Translations under genes and position numbers: made by a program
Source of the DNA: Hyalella azteca
Taxonomy: Eukaryota > Arthropoda > Malacostraca > Amphipoda > Hyalellidae
Length of the DNA stretch: 64,000 bases
NCBI RefSeq assembly: GCF_000764305.2
Contig: NW_025943838.1
Coordinates: 1 to 64,000 of the forward strand
Direction: 5' to 3'
Notes under the pieces: model-generated
Databases searched by the model: none
The model's input: only the letters and a program-made list of their open reading frames with translations
What the model was told of the DNA's origin: nothing
Shown: positions 32,301 through 45,300 of the stretch, one piece after another
Position numbering within the stretch: position 1 is the stretch's first letter
Layout: each line of letters opens with the position of its first letter

Positions 32301-35300
32301 CCGTTGCTCCATCAAGAATCTGGTTTACATCAAATCAATTCACGGGAGATGAATAAATAAAGGGTATTTAATGCCTCTTGTATGCAGGGTGAAATCCATA
32401 TTATATTACCGAATGTTGTTAAGAATTTGGTTATTTAAATGCATGACCGCCGTGAGCCTCCGCTGCATGAACTTCCACACGAAATGGACGAGTTAGAAAG
32501 ACTTACTTTGCTGAGTAAAGGGCTGGCAAAAATAATGCGCTCTAAAGTGATTACATATGTGCGACTCACGGCACGGACCCTACCGCACGTAACCAATGAT
32601 TGAGGCGCTGATGATGAGGTGGGCGAGTAAATGAATTAAATTTAGTCAGAAAGAACAATTTTTACATGTACATTACTGATTTTCTCTCTAATAATTTCAT
32701 TTCATTTTGTCTTTATGAATAAGAATTTCTAGAGCGTATTGATTTGAAACATTGCTCTGAATATAGGGAATTTAACAAAATATTATATACCAAATTGACG
32801 TTTATTAATATTGCTTTGTAATATTAATAAATATAAAACTGATAGATAATGTAAAACTGTTCGCTAATTCATACCTCATATGAAAGCCGATTAATTTTGG
32901 AAACTACCAAGATTACATCAGCCTCCCAGTCGGCGTTTGTTCTGTTGCTTTCAATGCTCAGGAGGTCAATGTTTTGTAGGTTATCACCCTCTTCTTTCTC
33001 TTGCAAAGATCGACGAAATCTTAGTCTTGCTTCTTGTGGAATCTTCCGCTGAATGAATAATGCTCTCCATAGTTTAGCGGAGACCTCAGAGAAAAGATTT
33101 ATTGGTTTTTCTGTTGCTTGGGCAATGTTCGTCATTATATATGAGTCGTCATCGCTCATGTAATTATCTTGCACTTGAACGTAATTCCGACGGTTGTGCT
33201 TGGGACCAAAACTTGAATCTCCATTAACAGCCAATAACAAAGTGTCTTTTTGATGCATTTCGTTAGGAGTTTTAATCTCCCTGAATTCATTTTCGCCTTT
33301 TTCATCGAAATAATTGTGAGCATAGTCAAAATTTTCGTCTTCATCAGCAAGCACATCACCTTCCTTGAGTTGATTCTTCGCAACCTTGTCGATGAACTTG
33401 ACTGTTCTGCCGTTCGATACTACGACCGACGGCCCCAAGAAACTTTGATCGTTTCTATCAATCAGTCCAAGTAGCCGCCGGATTACTGGCTTCGGGTCAT
33501 AAAGATGGTTTTCATCGGAATTCATTGTATTTTTAATACCTTCATTAGTGGATCTTCTCAATTCTGCCACCTGAGATGTGTTAGGAGAGTGAAGCATTAT
33601 GTTGCTTGTCTGATCAATTTCCGGAGACGAACTCCGTCTTTGCCACAAGTCGTTGGTTGACGATTCAGTGTTGGCAATAGTAGTTGTTTCTGCTGGGTTC
33701 ATAGTAGTGGTTGACGATACAGTGATGATAATAGTAGTATTTTCCGCTGTTTTGCTAGTGGTGATTAATGATTCGTTAGTGATGGTGGTAGCAGTTGAGG
33801 CTATTTCTTCGAGGGAAGTAACGTGGTTGTTTGTTTCCACGGTGGATGTGGTGGTTAAGGAAAATTCCTCGCGGATGACAGCGGTTGGGATCGTTTCCGC
33901 GGATGTTGTAAATGTTGTATTTCCTTCCTCGATGGTGGTAGGGGTATCAGTTATAGCGTCTGCGCTGGTAGGAGCTGCAGACGTTTCCTCTGCGCTCGCA
34001 TGCGTAGGATGCGTGTCCTCGGGAGTAGTAGAGATGGTCGTTACAACTTCGAAGGTGGTTGGAGTGTTAATTGTGGTCTCAATTGCAGTTCGGGCTGAAG
34101 TCGTACTCTCGGTTGCGATAGATGCTGAAGTAGATTCGTGTGCTGCGGTAGACGTTTCAGTTATTTCATCAGAGGTGGTTTTGATTAGAGTTGTTTCCTC
34201 GCTGGTAAGGCTGAGCACTGTTGTTTCAGAAGTAGGGTACGGGGTAGTTGTAGTGTCTTCAACGTAGGTGAAGGTTGGGGTTGTTTCCTCCGTTGTGGTA
34301 AGCGCTTTAGTCGTTTCTTCGGTATTGGTGGTTGTAGTTATTGCCATGGTGGGGGTTGGTGTCATTGATATTTCCTCAGTGCTGGTCGGGGTGGGAGTTG
34401 TATCGACGGTGGTGACAATCACTATAGTTGTTTCCATGCTGGTTGTAGAGGTTGTTTCTTCGGTCCTTGTAGACTCTGTGGTCGTTTCTTTAGCAGTGGA
34501 ATGGTTTGCTGTTGTTACCTCAGTTTGGTTTGTGGTAGTTGCAGTTTTCTCTGTTAGGGTAGGGGTTTCAGTTGTTTCGTCGGTCATTGAATGTATTGTA
34601 GTTGTTTCCTCGATAGTAGTAGGGCTTGAATCTGTCTCTTCAGTGTTGTCGGTTGAAATTAAAGTTGTTCGCCCGGTGGTGTCATTTGCGACTGTAGATA
34701 TTTCCTCGGTTGTGGTATGGGTAGGAATTGTTTCCCCGGTAGTGGTAGGGGTTTCAGTTGTTTCGTCGGTCTTTGAATGTTTTGTAGTTGTTTCCTCGAT
34801 AGTAGTAGGGCTTGAATCTGTCTCTTCAGTGTTGTCGGTTGAAATTCTAGTTGTTCGCTCGGTGGTGTTGTTTGCGACTGTGGATATTTCCTCTGTTGTG
34901 GGATCGGTAGGAATTGTTTCACCGGTGGTGGTACTGGTTGCATCTTCAGTGGAGCTGGCGGTAGGAGAAGTAGCCTCAGTGATGTTGAAGCTTGTGGAAG
35001 AAATTATGACAGTACTTTTGGTGGAAGATATCAGAGTTGTGGACGGCACGTTCGAAGTTGACAGAGTTGCCTCGCTGGAATCTGTTGACTGAGACACAGT
35101 AGTCTCAGGTGACGTGCTGGTCATTTCCGTGGCGTTGTACAGTAGAACTTGTAAGTCCCTCAAGGCGTTGTCGGCGTGATCAAGGGCGGCCTGTATAGCT
35201 TCTAGATCACTCATTTCTGTAAACGCTGCAATCATAAGATAAATTATGAGCACAGTATAAAATTAATTATTATGTAGTATGAATATTCTAGAATTAATAA

Positions 35301-36224
35301 ATATATAATTAAAATTTCCAAGCGTTATATTTTTTAAAGTCGAAAATTGAGTACATACAGTATATATAAGAGAGAGCCACGTACTTGCGTTTTTTTTCTT
35401 TTATCGTACCGCTCCATCACCACGATATTATATATATATTAGTCGTGTAAAAACGTTAAAAATGTTAAATTTATTTGTTGAATAATGGGGCATAACTGAA
35501 CGCATGTCAATAATCCGAAGTTTACTAGTTATCTTTCAATAAAGTTTTCAAGTTTAAAAAAATAGTGATAGTAAAAAATAGGAACTGATTTATTTTAAAT
35601 GGGTTGTTTGTTCAAGTTATTTGTTGTGCGCATTATCTAAGAATACGATGTTTTTCCACCGTGAATATCAAATTGGTCTGAAAATTCTCTGCTGGTTTGA
35701 CTGGTTATAAAAAGCTGTGTCTGGCGTGTACTCATAATACCTGTCGCTTCTAGATCAATGGCATCATTGTGATACCACCACAAAGTGAAAGTTAAAAATA
35801 TTGAAGGTCAACACGAAATAATAAGGTTAATAATAGTTTGCAAGAATTAGAATTTAATATCAAAATTCAACCATATCTCATTTTATATTTTATGCAAGTG
35901 ATGTTGAGCGAAGCTTTTACGAAGTTTATTTTTAAGGAGTGCTATCTTGAAACATGGACAGTATATTAGCTAAAATGTAAAATGTTTATTTTGAAGAATT
36001 ACATCTTTTTGTTTTCACCCGCAAAATTTATTTTGATGAAAGGAAAAATTCGAAGCGCAGGGAACGTGTTGGATATCGAACCACGATATATATATATATG
36101 ATATATATATTCATGCCATATAGAACCGACTACACCACTCACCGCTTGCCGACACTTCCTGGAGGTTCACGGCTAACGATAATATGCATAATAAAAACAC
36201 TTCTGACGTTTTCATGGCGTTCAT
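29359..36224 (-). CDS. Mucin-like single-pass membrane protein
   Basis: Exons in transcript order: 36224-36143, 35225-32875, 32319-about 32023, 31264-31128, 29980-29359; about 1162 residues. Exon 1 is a signal peptide (MNAMKTSEVFLLCILSLAVN). Exon 2 has about 510 residues of Thr/Ser/Glu-rich sequence with repeated TTEET/ETT blocks, expected to be heavily O-glycosylated. It also has a non-repetitive ectodomain with a furin-type RLRFRRSL site. Exon 3 is acidic and partly helical, with an N-glycosylation NTT. Exon 4 carries one membrane helix (ILIVTITLSSVAIVAILFGL) and a basic stop-transfer. Exon 5 is a ~206-residue cytoplasmic tail ending IDLSDEDDFGDQLYESEQ. The donor of exon 3 is uncertain: CAA|GTCATG keeps phase 0 with exon 4, while the better-looking GGAG|GTAGAA does not. 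No named family was recognised. Confidence 0.75.
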
Positions 36225-36945
36225 TTTACGTTCATCTATTCATGAATGAAAATAGTTACCTGAAAAAATAATATTCATTCGATAATAGACATTGCAATTT
36301 CCATTTATTAATAACTTATCTTTATTTGAGCAAACCACTTCTAGCAAATTAGTTGATTAAACTAGTAAGTAAGAAAAAATTAATTAATTGAAATACGGAC
36401 CCAGACATCACAATATTTTGTCTATTGAAACCTGAATTCGGCGGTCAAATTTGATAACAAACAGTGTTTGGTGAAGATTACGGGAAAGAAAACTGACGAA
36501 AATTTTGCATCAAGCCATGAGTTTGAACTGACTAATTTTGCAAAATTTTTATTTGCCGTGTTTAAAGGATATTGGCACAGGAAACAAAAAATTGATTTGT
36601 GACATACATTTCCTTAGGCAGACTATCTTTGATTGCCTATTTTCCAATAAAGATTAATGGAAATTGATCGAAATGCATTACTGCACAGATCTGGATCTTC
36701 AGCGCTTAAAACATCTACATCGAGTAATTACTTGATTATTGCGCGTAGTTCGCAGGGCGGAGGCGTTTGCACATGAAAAATCACCAGGGTAAACTATCCC
36801 GTACTTGTAAAGAGTACTTAATTGGTATTTATTGAATCGAGGGCCAATAATATAAGCAATGTTGTTGGTCCACCAAACTACCAAGACAAATTAACTATTA
36901 CATATGTATTCCTAACTAGTAAACGATCGGCTGATAAATTAATTG

Positions 36946-37210
36946 ACACCGAAAATAAGAAAATACGAGAAGTTATTTTCACACCAAAGCACCATAACAA
37001 ACCGGTCCTGTCGTCAACGGGGTTATAAATTTGATAACAAATCTATGAACACCGAGAATAGCCGAAGTTGTTTGCCCACCAAAGTACCAGGACAAACTGG
37101 CCCGTGTCATCAGTGGGTTATTATATTGAATAAAAAATCTATGAACACTGAAAATAGCCGGTGTTGTTTGCCCACCAAAGCACCAGGACAAACTGGCCCG
37201 TGTCGGGTGT
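36946..37210. repeat. Tandem repeat of about 96 bp, nearly three units
   Basis: Units begin GA(A)CACCGA(A/G)AATA at 36946, 37048 and 37143 and share CACCAAAG-ACCA-GACAAA. A more degenerate unit may precede at about 36836. Confidence 0.8.
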
Positions 37211-38722
37211 GCGGATTAACGAAGGTGAAGGCAGCGGCCGCGGTGCAGTGTACAGGGACGCAGATAGTGTTACGGCTATCGCTGTATCTGCCCTAACAAT
37301 GCCACGGTCGGCTCAGGTTATGTGCCTCGCGCTCATCCCAGCTATACTCTTTATCTATTCCACTTGATTATTCCTATTTTGCTGTAGTTTTTCATCTGCC
37401 GCTTCGTTGTTCAGTTTCTAAATCAGTTAGTTCTTGTTTATTTTAGTTCTGTGCCATGAGATTTTATTGCTTTATTATTCCTTAATTAATTAAATTAATT
37501 AATTATTCCTTAGTTAATGAAACACTCATATTTTAAAATTAAATGCGTCGTTCCTGATAGTTTCTAAGACGATAATTAAGCACTTCTGATCGCTCAAGTT
37601 TATTCTATTTCTCGCAACATTGTTTATGTCAAGTAATACATCACAATTGCCAAGCAATAAATTTTCTAGAAACTTTTATTAAATTCTGCTGTATGCATTC
37701 GATAAAATAGCTAAACAGAGCGGTAATTTAACGGATACTGTAAAATTACTGCAGATTTTCAGAGAATTCTAAAATTTATCATCGCTTATCTGCATTAATG
37801 CAGATACGCTGCTCGCTATTAGCTTATTGGGAGGCGAAATCGTCTATGTTTAGCTTAGTCTGAATTATTATTGTGCCAACCTTACGTCTGTGCCGATCTA
37901 ATCATTGAACCATCATGCGACGTACGACAAATCTTTCTTTTAAATTATTGTGATCTTTAATACACGTACTCTCCACGAGAGAGAGGCATACAAATTGTGA
38001 CAGTGACTAATTCCTTTGAATTCAAATATTGTTATAATTAATTAACTCTTGCTTACTGTACCGGTACGGATGGCAGTAATTTTTTCCTGCAGTGTGAACA
38101 ACTACTGAGTTAATCATTTCCGACTGGCCGCTGTACATTAACTTCGTTTATCGTTCAAAGAAATTTCATCGGCTTCACTGAAATTTTTTATTTACAATTG
38201 TTACCAATTTCAATAGGAATTATTATAGTATTTCCGAGTATGAGTACATTTATTTTGTGTTAAAGTCAATCATTACTATTTAGTGTGGACTATCTCTCGT
38301 TTACTTCTAATTAACGAATGTTATCGTAGTTGGCTAAATTGAAACTCCATTGCGTTGCATGATAATAAAATGGAACAGTGAAATTGGTACTGAATTTCAT
38401 TTAATTATTATCACAATGACAACTCATTGGGAATTGCATAATTACCTGAAACAATAATATTATTAACAGAAAAGAGGATGAAAATTTAGTAATAAACACA
38501 TTCATAATTATGATATATATTATAATCAATATGTGAATATTGATAAAATTTTAAAATTTGTGTGAAAGTATTCATAGGACAGTATGAAGTGCATTGTCAA
38601 TACGGAACCGCAAACATATGAGTCAACTGGACGGCTATCTCGCGGTATAACATCGCAGTGCACCCACACTTCCGCTTCCGGTGCACGCCGTGCCCAAGCT
38701 TACAGACCAGCAGGCTTCCTGT
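37211..38722. other. AT-rich intergenic DNA
   Basis: No gene or RNA recognised between the 96-bp repeat and the GC-rich minisatellite. Confidence 0.5.
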
Positions 38723-39179
38723 GCGTGAGGGGCGCGAGAAATTGCACCGGGCGTGTTTGGCGCGAGACGTTGCACCGGGCGTGTTTGGCGCGAGACGTTG
38801 CACCGGGCGTGCGGGGTGCGAGACGTTGCACCGGGCGTGTGGGGCGCGAGACATTGCACCGGGCGTGAGGGGTGCGAGACGTTGCACCGGGCGTGCGGGG
38901 CGCGAGACGTTGCACCGGGCGCGAGGATTGCGAGACGTTGCACCGGGCGCGAGGATTGCGAGACGTTGCACCGGGCGTGAGGGGTGCGAGACGTTGCACC
39001 GTGCGCGAGGATTGCGAGACGTTGCACCGAGCGCGAGGATTGAGAGACGTTGCACCGTGCGTGAGGGGTGCGAGACGTTGCACCGGGCGAGAGGGGCGCG
39101 AGACATTGCACCGTGCGTGAGGGGCGCGAGACATTGCACCGTGCGTGAGGGGTGCGAGACGTTGCACCGGGCGTGCAGG
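38723..39179. repeat. 28-bp GC-rich minisatellite, 16 units plus a partial
   Basis: Sixteen head-to-tail 28-bp units, consensus GCGTGAGGGGTGCGAGACGT then TGCACCGG, ending in a 9-bp partial unit. Because 28 is not a multiple of three, each strand's frames cycle through the unit; the long frames on both strands are by-products. The array is rich in CpG within an AT-rich region. Confidence 0.97.
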
Positions 39180-39284
39180 TAGACAGCTGGCAGTGCCCAG
39201 CAGCCCGTGGTAGGGAGTGAGTGTGGCTGGTCCAGCTGGCGCAGCTCCGTGTAGTCTTGTCTTCGTATATTCATCATCCGATAA

Positions 39285-39830
39285 CTCTTCACAGAAAACA
39301 ATAATTATGCAGAAGATGACATTTAATAGCAAAAATTTGTAACTGAAACCGCTTTGCTTCTTAGTTTAGGGAAGAAGTTAATTTATCGTGTAATTTGAAA
39401 GTGACTTAGTTGTGGGTTTTAATTTTAAAAGTGAGATTAATTTAATAATTCTATAATATATGATTTGAGAATTGCAATCTGGTTATTATAAGTGAATTTT
39501 TGGGTTATCTGATGGGAACCGCGTGTCACTCAGTCGTGAACATGATGCAGGAAGTTCAACTCTTCACTGAAAACGATAATTATGCTGAAGATGACATTTA
39601 ATAGCAAAAAATTGTAATTTAAACCGCTTTGCTCCTTAGTTTAGGGAAGAAGTTAATTTATTGTGTAATTCAAAACTGACTTATTTGTGGATTTTAATTA
39701 AAAAAAAGTGAGATTTATTTAATAATTCTGTCAGAAATGATTTAAGAATTAAAATCTGGTTATTATAAGTTAATTTTTGGGTTATCTGATGAGGCCCGCG
39801 TGTCACTCAGTCGTGAACACGATGCAGGAT
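39285..39830. repeat. Tandem duplication of about 271 bp
   Basis: Two diverged units, each from AACTCTTCAC(A/T)GAAAAC to GTCGTGAACA(T/C)GATGCAGGA. They share GCAGAAGATGACATTTAATA-type sequence, TTAGTTTAGGGAAGAAGTTA and CTGGTTATTATAAGT. Confidence 0.85.
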
Positions 39831-40789
39831 GTTCCTTGCCAAGCTAGGCCTCCATTCGTTATTGCTGTTATTGAATCAATAATTTATGGCAAATTACGAA
39901 GTTTTGCAAACGTGAAACTGTTGCGTGCACTTTGCATGTCGCTGAAATTCAATGATCTGGAATGTCCAATTCCATAATTCAACATTAAAACATATTATAT
40001 CTGGTTGTTTTCATTCACGAATAATTAGTAATTTTCGATTTGAATTTAAAAACAACTAATCGTATCGTTATGACAATTTTTACTTGTGAAACACTTGCGA
40101 ATACGGAAATTATTAAAAAAAAAGAATTATGAAGAATTATTGAGCTACTTCACTATTTTAATCGTGAGTTTTATATTTAACATAAATTAACGTTTTTCTA
40201 CACTCCGGAAGACTATAGTTGCTTATTGATCTCATATATACGATACTGTTTGCTTTTTTATCGCTCTTTAGATATTTTCAGATCTGGATTTTATTAAACT
40301 GTTTGCTAGACCTCACTAACGTGAAGGAAACAGAGCAGCTTCACCTATTGCAAAGAATGTCTATTTAGTTCATCCTATGAGGCAATGCAAGCTCATCACG
40401 GCACGACACGGTGTGTCAGAGATAAGGAAAGTGAAATTATATTGACGACTGTCGAAACAACATGAACTTGCATACCACCAGAAAGAGCGATTTGTGTTCC
40501 ACAGCGGGAAAAAGCAATGATTAATTAAAAGGTGATTAGAAATTTCCCATAGCATTAGTGCTCAGAATTTTTTTTATATTGCTAATTATTGTCAAGGATT
40601 TAATTGAGTGATAGGAACATATGTCAGTGAATTAAAACCAGGATCTTTCAGAAGTGAATGTGAAATTTCTACTAAAACCCAAGTCTTGTGCAACAAATTC
40701 ATTGAAATGCGAGTTTGAGCATTTCGCTCAAAATTTAAACTCAATTCACTTTGATATATGAACTAAATTTTGAAATAACCGCGCTAACG

Positions 40790-41941
40790 ATGCCAATAGA
40801 GCGAGGACGACCATCGCAACGGATCCACGCCAGCGGAGTTGGCGGGTCACACCAATCCTCGCAACGATCTCACGGACGATCCTCGTCGTCGTCTCGAACT
40901 TCATTGCATCGTTGCAAGGACTGCTGTCGAAAATTTATATCTCTCATGTGCACTCAAGTGGGGGTAGGAAGCTTGCTGATATCCTACGCCATCGTAGGAG
41001 CTTTTGCTTTTGTTGCCATCGAAGGCGAGATGGGCAAAGCAACGACCAACATGACTGTCGAGATTCACAACCAGACGCTGGAGAACCTTTGGCGCCACAC
41101 CTTGAAGTTCAACGTGTTGAACAGAACAATGTGGTCGGAAGAAATTGACAGAACTTTAATAATTTTCCAAAGGAGGGTTGTGAAGTCCATCATTAAAGAT
41201 GGATATGAAGTTATGGACCCGAAAGATATATGGACGTTTCCAGCATCGTTGATGTTTTGCCTCAGCGTATTCACTATGATAGGATATGGACACATGACCC
41301 CGAAGACTGTCCCTGGGAAAATATCGACTATTCTCTATGCAGTCATTGGGATACCTCTCTATATTGTCTACTTCATGAACATGGGCAGAGTTTTTGCTAA
41401 AACATTCAAATTTTTGTACCGAAGTATCTACAGATGCGTAAGCCAGGAAAAGAGGGAGGCAGAAGAAGAAGCGAGATTATCCGGTTGGGAGGAACCAGCA
41501 ATTCTAGTGCCATCAACTGCTTGCGTTTGGGTTATGATTTTATATGTCGTTTTTGGTACAGTTATGTTTGCGGAGTGGGAGAATTGGTCGTATCTAGATT
41601 CGTGTTATTTTTCTTTTACCTCTCTGGCAAAAATCGGTATCGGTGACATCGTCCCGGGCATCGGAAGCAACGGACATACCAACGACAACGCTACCAAGCT
41701 CATCATAAACTCGATGTATCTGCTTGTAGGCATGGGCCTAATAGCAATGTGCTATACTCTTATGAAAGAAGAATTTCTGACTAAAATTAACGCTGCTAAT
41801 GAAGAGTTCAAGGAAAAAGTCTACCTCTGTGGACTCAGGCTGGGTCTGATCGTGGAAGACGATGAAGAAGATGACGAAGAAATACGGCATCTGCCATCGA
41901 GGTCTATGAAACCAAATCGAAAATCAGTTCGGCGCCGCTAG
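40790..41941 (+). CDS. Two-pore-domain potassium channel, intronless, altered filters
   Basis: A 383-residue single-exon frame with K2P layout. It has a Ser-rich N-terminus, TM1 (about 68-85), a long extracellular cap with NMT, NQT and NRT glycosylation sites, pore 1 (CLSVFTMIGYGHMTP), TM2 (ISTILYAVIGIPLYIVYFMN), TM3, pore 2 (SFTSLAKIGIGDIVPG), TM4 (YLLVGMGLIAMCYTL) and an acidic-basic tail. GIPLY after TM2 is typical of the family. The ATG at 40790 was chosen as the first ATG of the frame. Odd points: the Thr preceding IG(Y/F)G, which lines the innermost K+ site, is Met in pore 1 and Lys in pore 2, and no introns interrupt the gene. It may be a retrocopy-derived channel, a silent subunit or one with altered selectivity; the frame itself is intact. 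Confidence 0.92.
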   Translation: MPIERGRPSQRIHASGVGGSHQSSQRSHGRSSSSSRTSLHRCKDCCRKFISLMCTQVGVGSLLISYAIVGAFAFVAIEGEMGKATTNMTVEIHNQTLENLWRHTLKFNVLNRTMWSEEIDRTLIIFQRRVVKSIIKDGYEVMDPKDIWTFPASLMFCLSVFTMIGYGHMTPKTVPGKISTILYAVIGIPLYIVYFMNMGRVFAKTFKFLYRSIYRCVSQEKREAEEEARLSGWEEPAILVPSTACVWVMILYVVFGTVMFAEWENWSYLDSCYFSFTSLAKIGIGDIVPGIGSNGHTNDNATKLIINSMYLLVGMGLIAMCYTLMKEEFLTKINAANEEFKEKVYLCGLRLGLIVEDDEEDDEEIRHLPSRSMKPNRKSVRRR

Positions 41942-42059
41942 TCTTTTTCTGGAATTGTTTTTTTTTTATCGATGTTAGATATTGTTACTGCATTCATAAA
42001 ATTCATGAATGTATGACTTTATTTTATTCAGTTTCGAAGCACTAAAAGATGCATGTGGC

Positions 42060-42305
42060 TATAGTTCATCGAAAGTTATCAGGTTCGTATTGGTAGTTAT
42101 AGCTACTTCCCGAAGCGGCCTTACTTATCAGGTTAGTATGGGCAGCTATTTTTTCCAAAGGCACATGGTCGTCTGGTTTCTATGGTAAGCCACTTCCCCA
42201 AATGGCATATGGTTATCAGGTTAGTATTTGCAGCCACTTTTTAACAGCACATGGTTATCAGGTTTGTTTGGTCTCCTACTTCCTGATACGGCACACGGTT
42301 ATTCT
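42060..42305. repeat. Degenerate tandem repeat of about 55 bp, four to five units
   Basis: Variants of GGTTATCAGGTTAGTATTGG and CCACTTCCC recur just downstream of the potassium channel gene, probably in or near its 3'UTR. Confidence 0.75.
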
Positions 42306-45300
42306 ATGTCGATTCGCAATCCATTGAAATTAAATTATAAGAAAATTTTTCACCCTGGCATCTGCTGATAGATGCTAAACAATTTCAAATTTTTTAATCA
42401 ATAATTGAGTAATTTGTTAAAACATTAGGAAATGTAACGCCTCATTGTATCCTGAAGCAGTGTGTGCGTAAAATCTGAATGTATATTGAAATACCAAGGG
42501 AGTAAATAAGCGAATGCAATTTTTTTTCTCTGCGATATACGTCACATGCTCATGGCAATAGATTCTGTGGTAGTGACATAAGCTCCGGAATGATGCAAAA
42601 AGCGATTAGTTCTTGCATTCTTGACGCGAGATTTATGATTACTAAGAAACATAACTGTGTCAGGCTCATTCTTTATGTAGTCAACAATGAGTTGTTTCAT
42701 ATCGTCGCAAGTATAAGCCTGTACTTACCCAACTACATGTGTCATCCGGTGGCATTCATGCTTTGTGCTCGGGTCTCGGCACTCGACACTATCTGTTGTC
42801 TCGTAGATTTTAGAGACAGGGCATTCCGCTTCGCTAACCTTGCTTCATTTGTTACGCTTTTGTGTCGTTAATGGGACACTTCAAGGGCCCTGAATGACAG
42901 ACTGTTTAGGAGACCATGATGGGAGTAACTCCCGAGCTCTTTGGCGTAAATTTTGACATCATTGTAAGCTGCATGTAGAACGGCTGCTGTCTCAATGTCT
43001 TTTGTATACATTGAGATTTGGAAATTTTGCGAACTATTTTTAGTGATATATAACTCTTCACCGGTGTGATTGCACATATTTAAATGCTAAATAATGCAAA
43101 AGGAAAATTTTTTCACGAAAAATTACCGAGATTGTTAAGAAATTTCGATCCAAGGTAATCTCTTCGAAGCCTGACGTTTTGAATTATTTGTGTTAGCGAC
43201 ATACTGTAGTGAAAATAGGAAGAGAGAATTGCTAATAGATATTTGCTTCAGAGCTGTGGTTTCTCCGCATAGATAGATGCAACGCTCGACGCTCGTTAAT
43301 GTACTCAACTTTGCACTGTTTACACTTATTAGTTGCTAGATCAAAACGCATATCTGACTCTGATGGAAATTTTTCATTTCATTTTTTGGCTGTTTTCGGT
43401 ATAGCTATAATATTTGCAAGAATTTCGATTTATATTGCATTAATTTTAGAATGTCTTTTCGATTCTCGCATTATTGTAATATTGTGATGTTTACAATAGT
43501 GCATAGCTTTATGTCAGCTCAGATCGAGCAACAGAACGAATTATGCTGAGTTTTCCCAATATTTCATATGACTTACTTGATGGTAAGCGTATTATTCAAT
43601 GAAAGTTGGGAATCAGTTTGAATTTATGAACGTTAGATAAAAAATACACAAGTAAAATACATGAATTGACCGAGTTAAGCTTCTCCGCCTTCCGTTGCCT
43701 CTATCTGTAACGTCACATTATTTTTAAAACCAATTTTCATGACTTCAGAAACGATATAATTAGCCTCTCGAGAATGAACATGTCCGTTTCAACGGTCGAA
43801 CCAACGGTCGAACTCAAGACAATAAACAGGCGGACGAGCCGGACCTGTCCAAGCTATCCATGCACCATTCACGCATAACTTCAAGAAAACGTTGGAGGCC
43901 ACCGCCGTGCACAGCTGAATAATTATTGTCCGCAAACTTCGGGCATGCGACTTGAATTCGGTTTTGATGGACTATATATAACTAGAATTGGGACGCGAAA
44001 GTAGCTGCGTAAAACGGCTTTGGTCACTGCAAAAAATTTTGAACTGAATAGTACCAATGAGTTTTTTTCATACCGGTGTCAGAACAAAGAAGCCGTTATA
44101 TGCATGTATAACCAGAACCACAAAGCCTTTGTATGCCAATGCCACAACTAAAAAGTGTTTGTAACCCAGTACATGAACAAAGGAGCCTCTTTATGAAATA
44201 CCAGAACCATCTATCGTTTTAATGCCAGTATATAGAACCTAGAAACCTTTTTTACCAGTACCAGAACCAAGATGCCTTTGAATGTCACTTCCATCACCAA
44301 GAAGCCTTTGTTTGCCAGTACCGGCAATATGAGCTTTGCATGCCAGTACCAGAACCAAGATGCCTTTGAATGTCACTTCCATCACCAAGAAGCCTTTGTT
44401 TGCCAGTACCGGCAATATGAGCTTTGCATGCCAGTACCATGCAGAACCAAGATGCCTTAATTTGTATACCAGTGCGTGAACCAAGGAGCATTTATATGAT
44501 AAACCAATTCCAAGATTATGTCAGTGCCTTCCCCAAGATGCATTTTAATGTCAGTATCAGTACCATGATTCATTTCATGGCATTACCTGCACCATAACTT
44601 ATTTTCAATTTATTTAGTATACCAATTCCAAGATTCATTTCATGTCTGTATCTTCACCAAGATGTATTTTAATGCCATTACCAGTACCATGATTCATTTT
44701 TATGTCATTAACTGTACCATAACTTATTTTCAAGCCATTATCAGTAGCAAAATTCTTTTTCACGAGCCTGCCTTGGTCAAGCTCTCTAATCCCAGCAATG
44801 TTCTTTGATGCACTCGTTTAAATGACAAAGTTTGCTAATGTATTATGTAACCTATAGATTTAAAAGAAAAATAAGCAATAGAATTAGTATATTTTGATCA
44901 CAATAATGAGAAATAAATTTGATTTGTTTATTTGCTTAAAGACAAATTGTATGAATAAAATATGTTGTTTTATGAAGAGATTTTATTTTTCTTGCCCTTC
45001 AATCTTTATTAGTTGAAAACCTCTCCTTTTTTCTAATTCTACAAAACCAAATAAAATAATAGTACAGAATAAAAATTTGTGATGAGCTTTATTGATGTCT
45101 CTAGTTGTGGCTGCGAGCATTTGAATTCCCTCAAATACGAATTCTCTCAAATTTGAATTCTCTCTCTCTTCAACCACAAATACTGTGCGTCTTAACCTCC
45201 TATGTCGCCACAATCGTTTTTCTGCCGCCTGCACTTGTCAGGTCTGTCCAAATCCATGCCTGAATATCAAATTATATACAAGTAGGCTGAATGAGACAAA

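Noticed and set aside
33653..35092. Long valine/serine-rich + strand frames
   Set aside because: They are the antisense of the Thr/Ser/Glu repeat of the mucin-like gene, which has splice sites, a signal peptide and a membrane helix in its favour.
38597..39332. Cys/Arg-rich frames on both strands of the 28-bp array
   Set aside because: By-products of a minisatellite; they cycle through all frames.
42868..43077. 69-codon - strand frame
   Set aside because: Isolated, not recognised, and within the size expected by chance over this length of sequence.
44983..45234. 83-codon basic - strand frame, considered as a transposase N-terminus
   Set aside because: No catalytic block, terminal repeat or second fragment could be found to support it.
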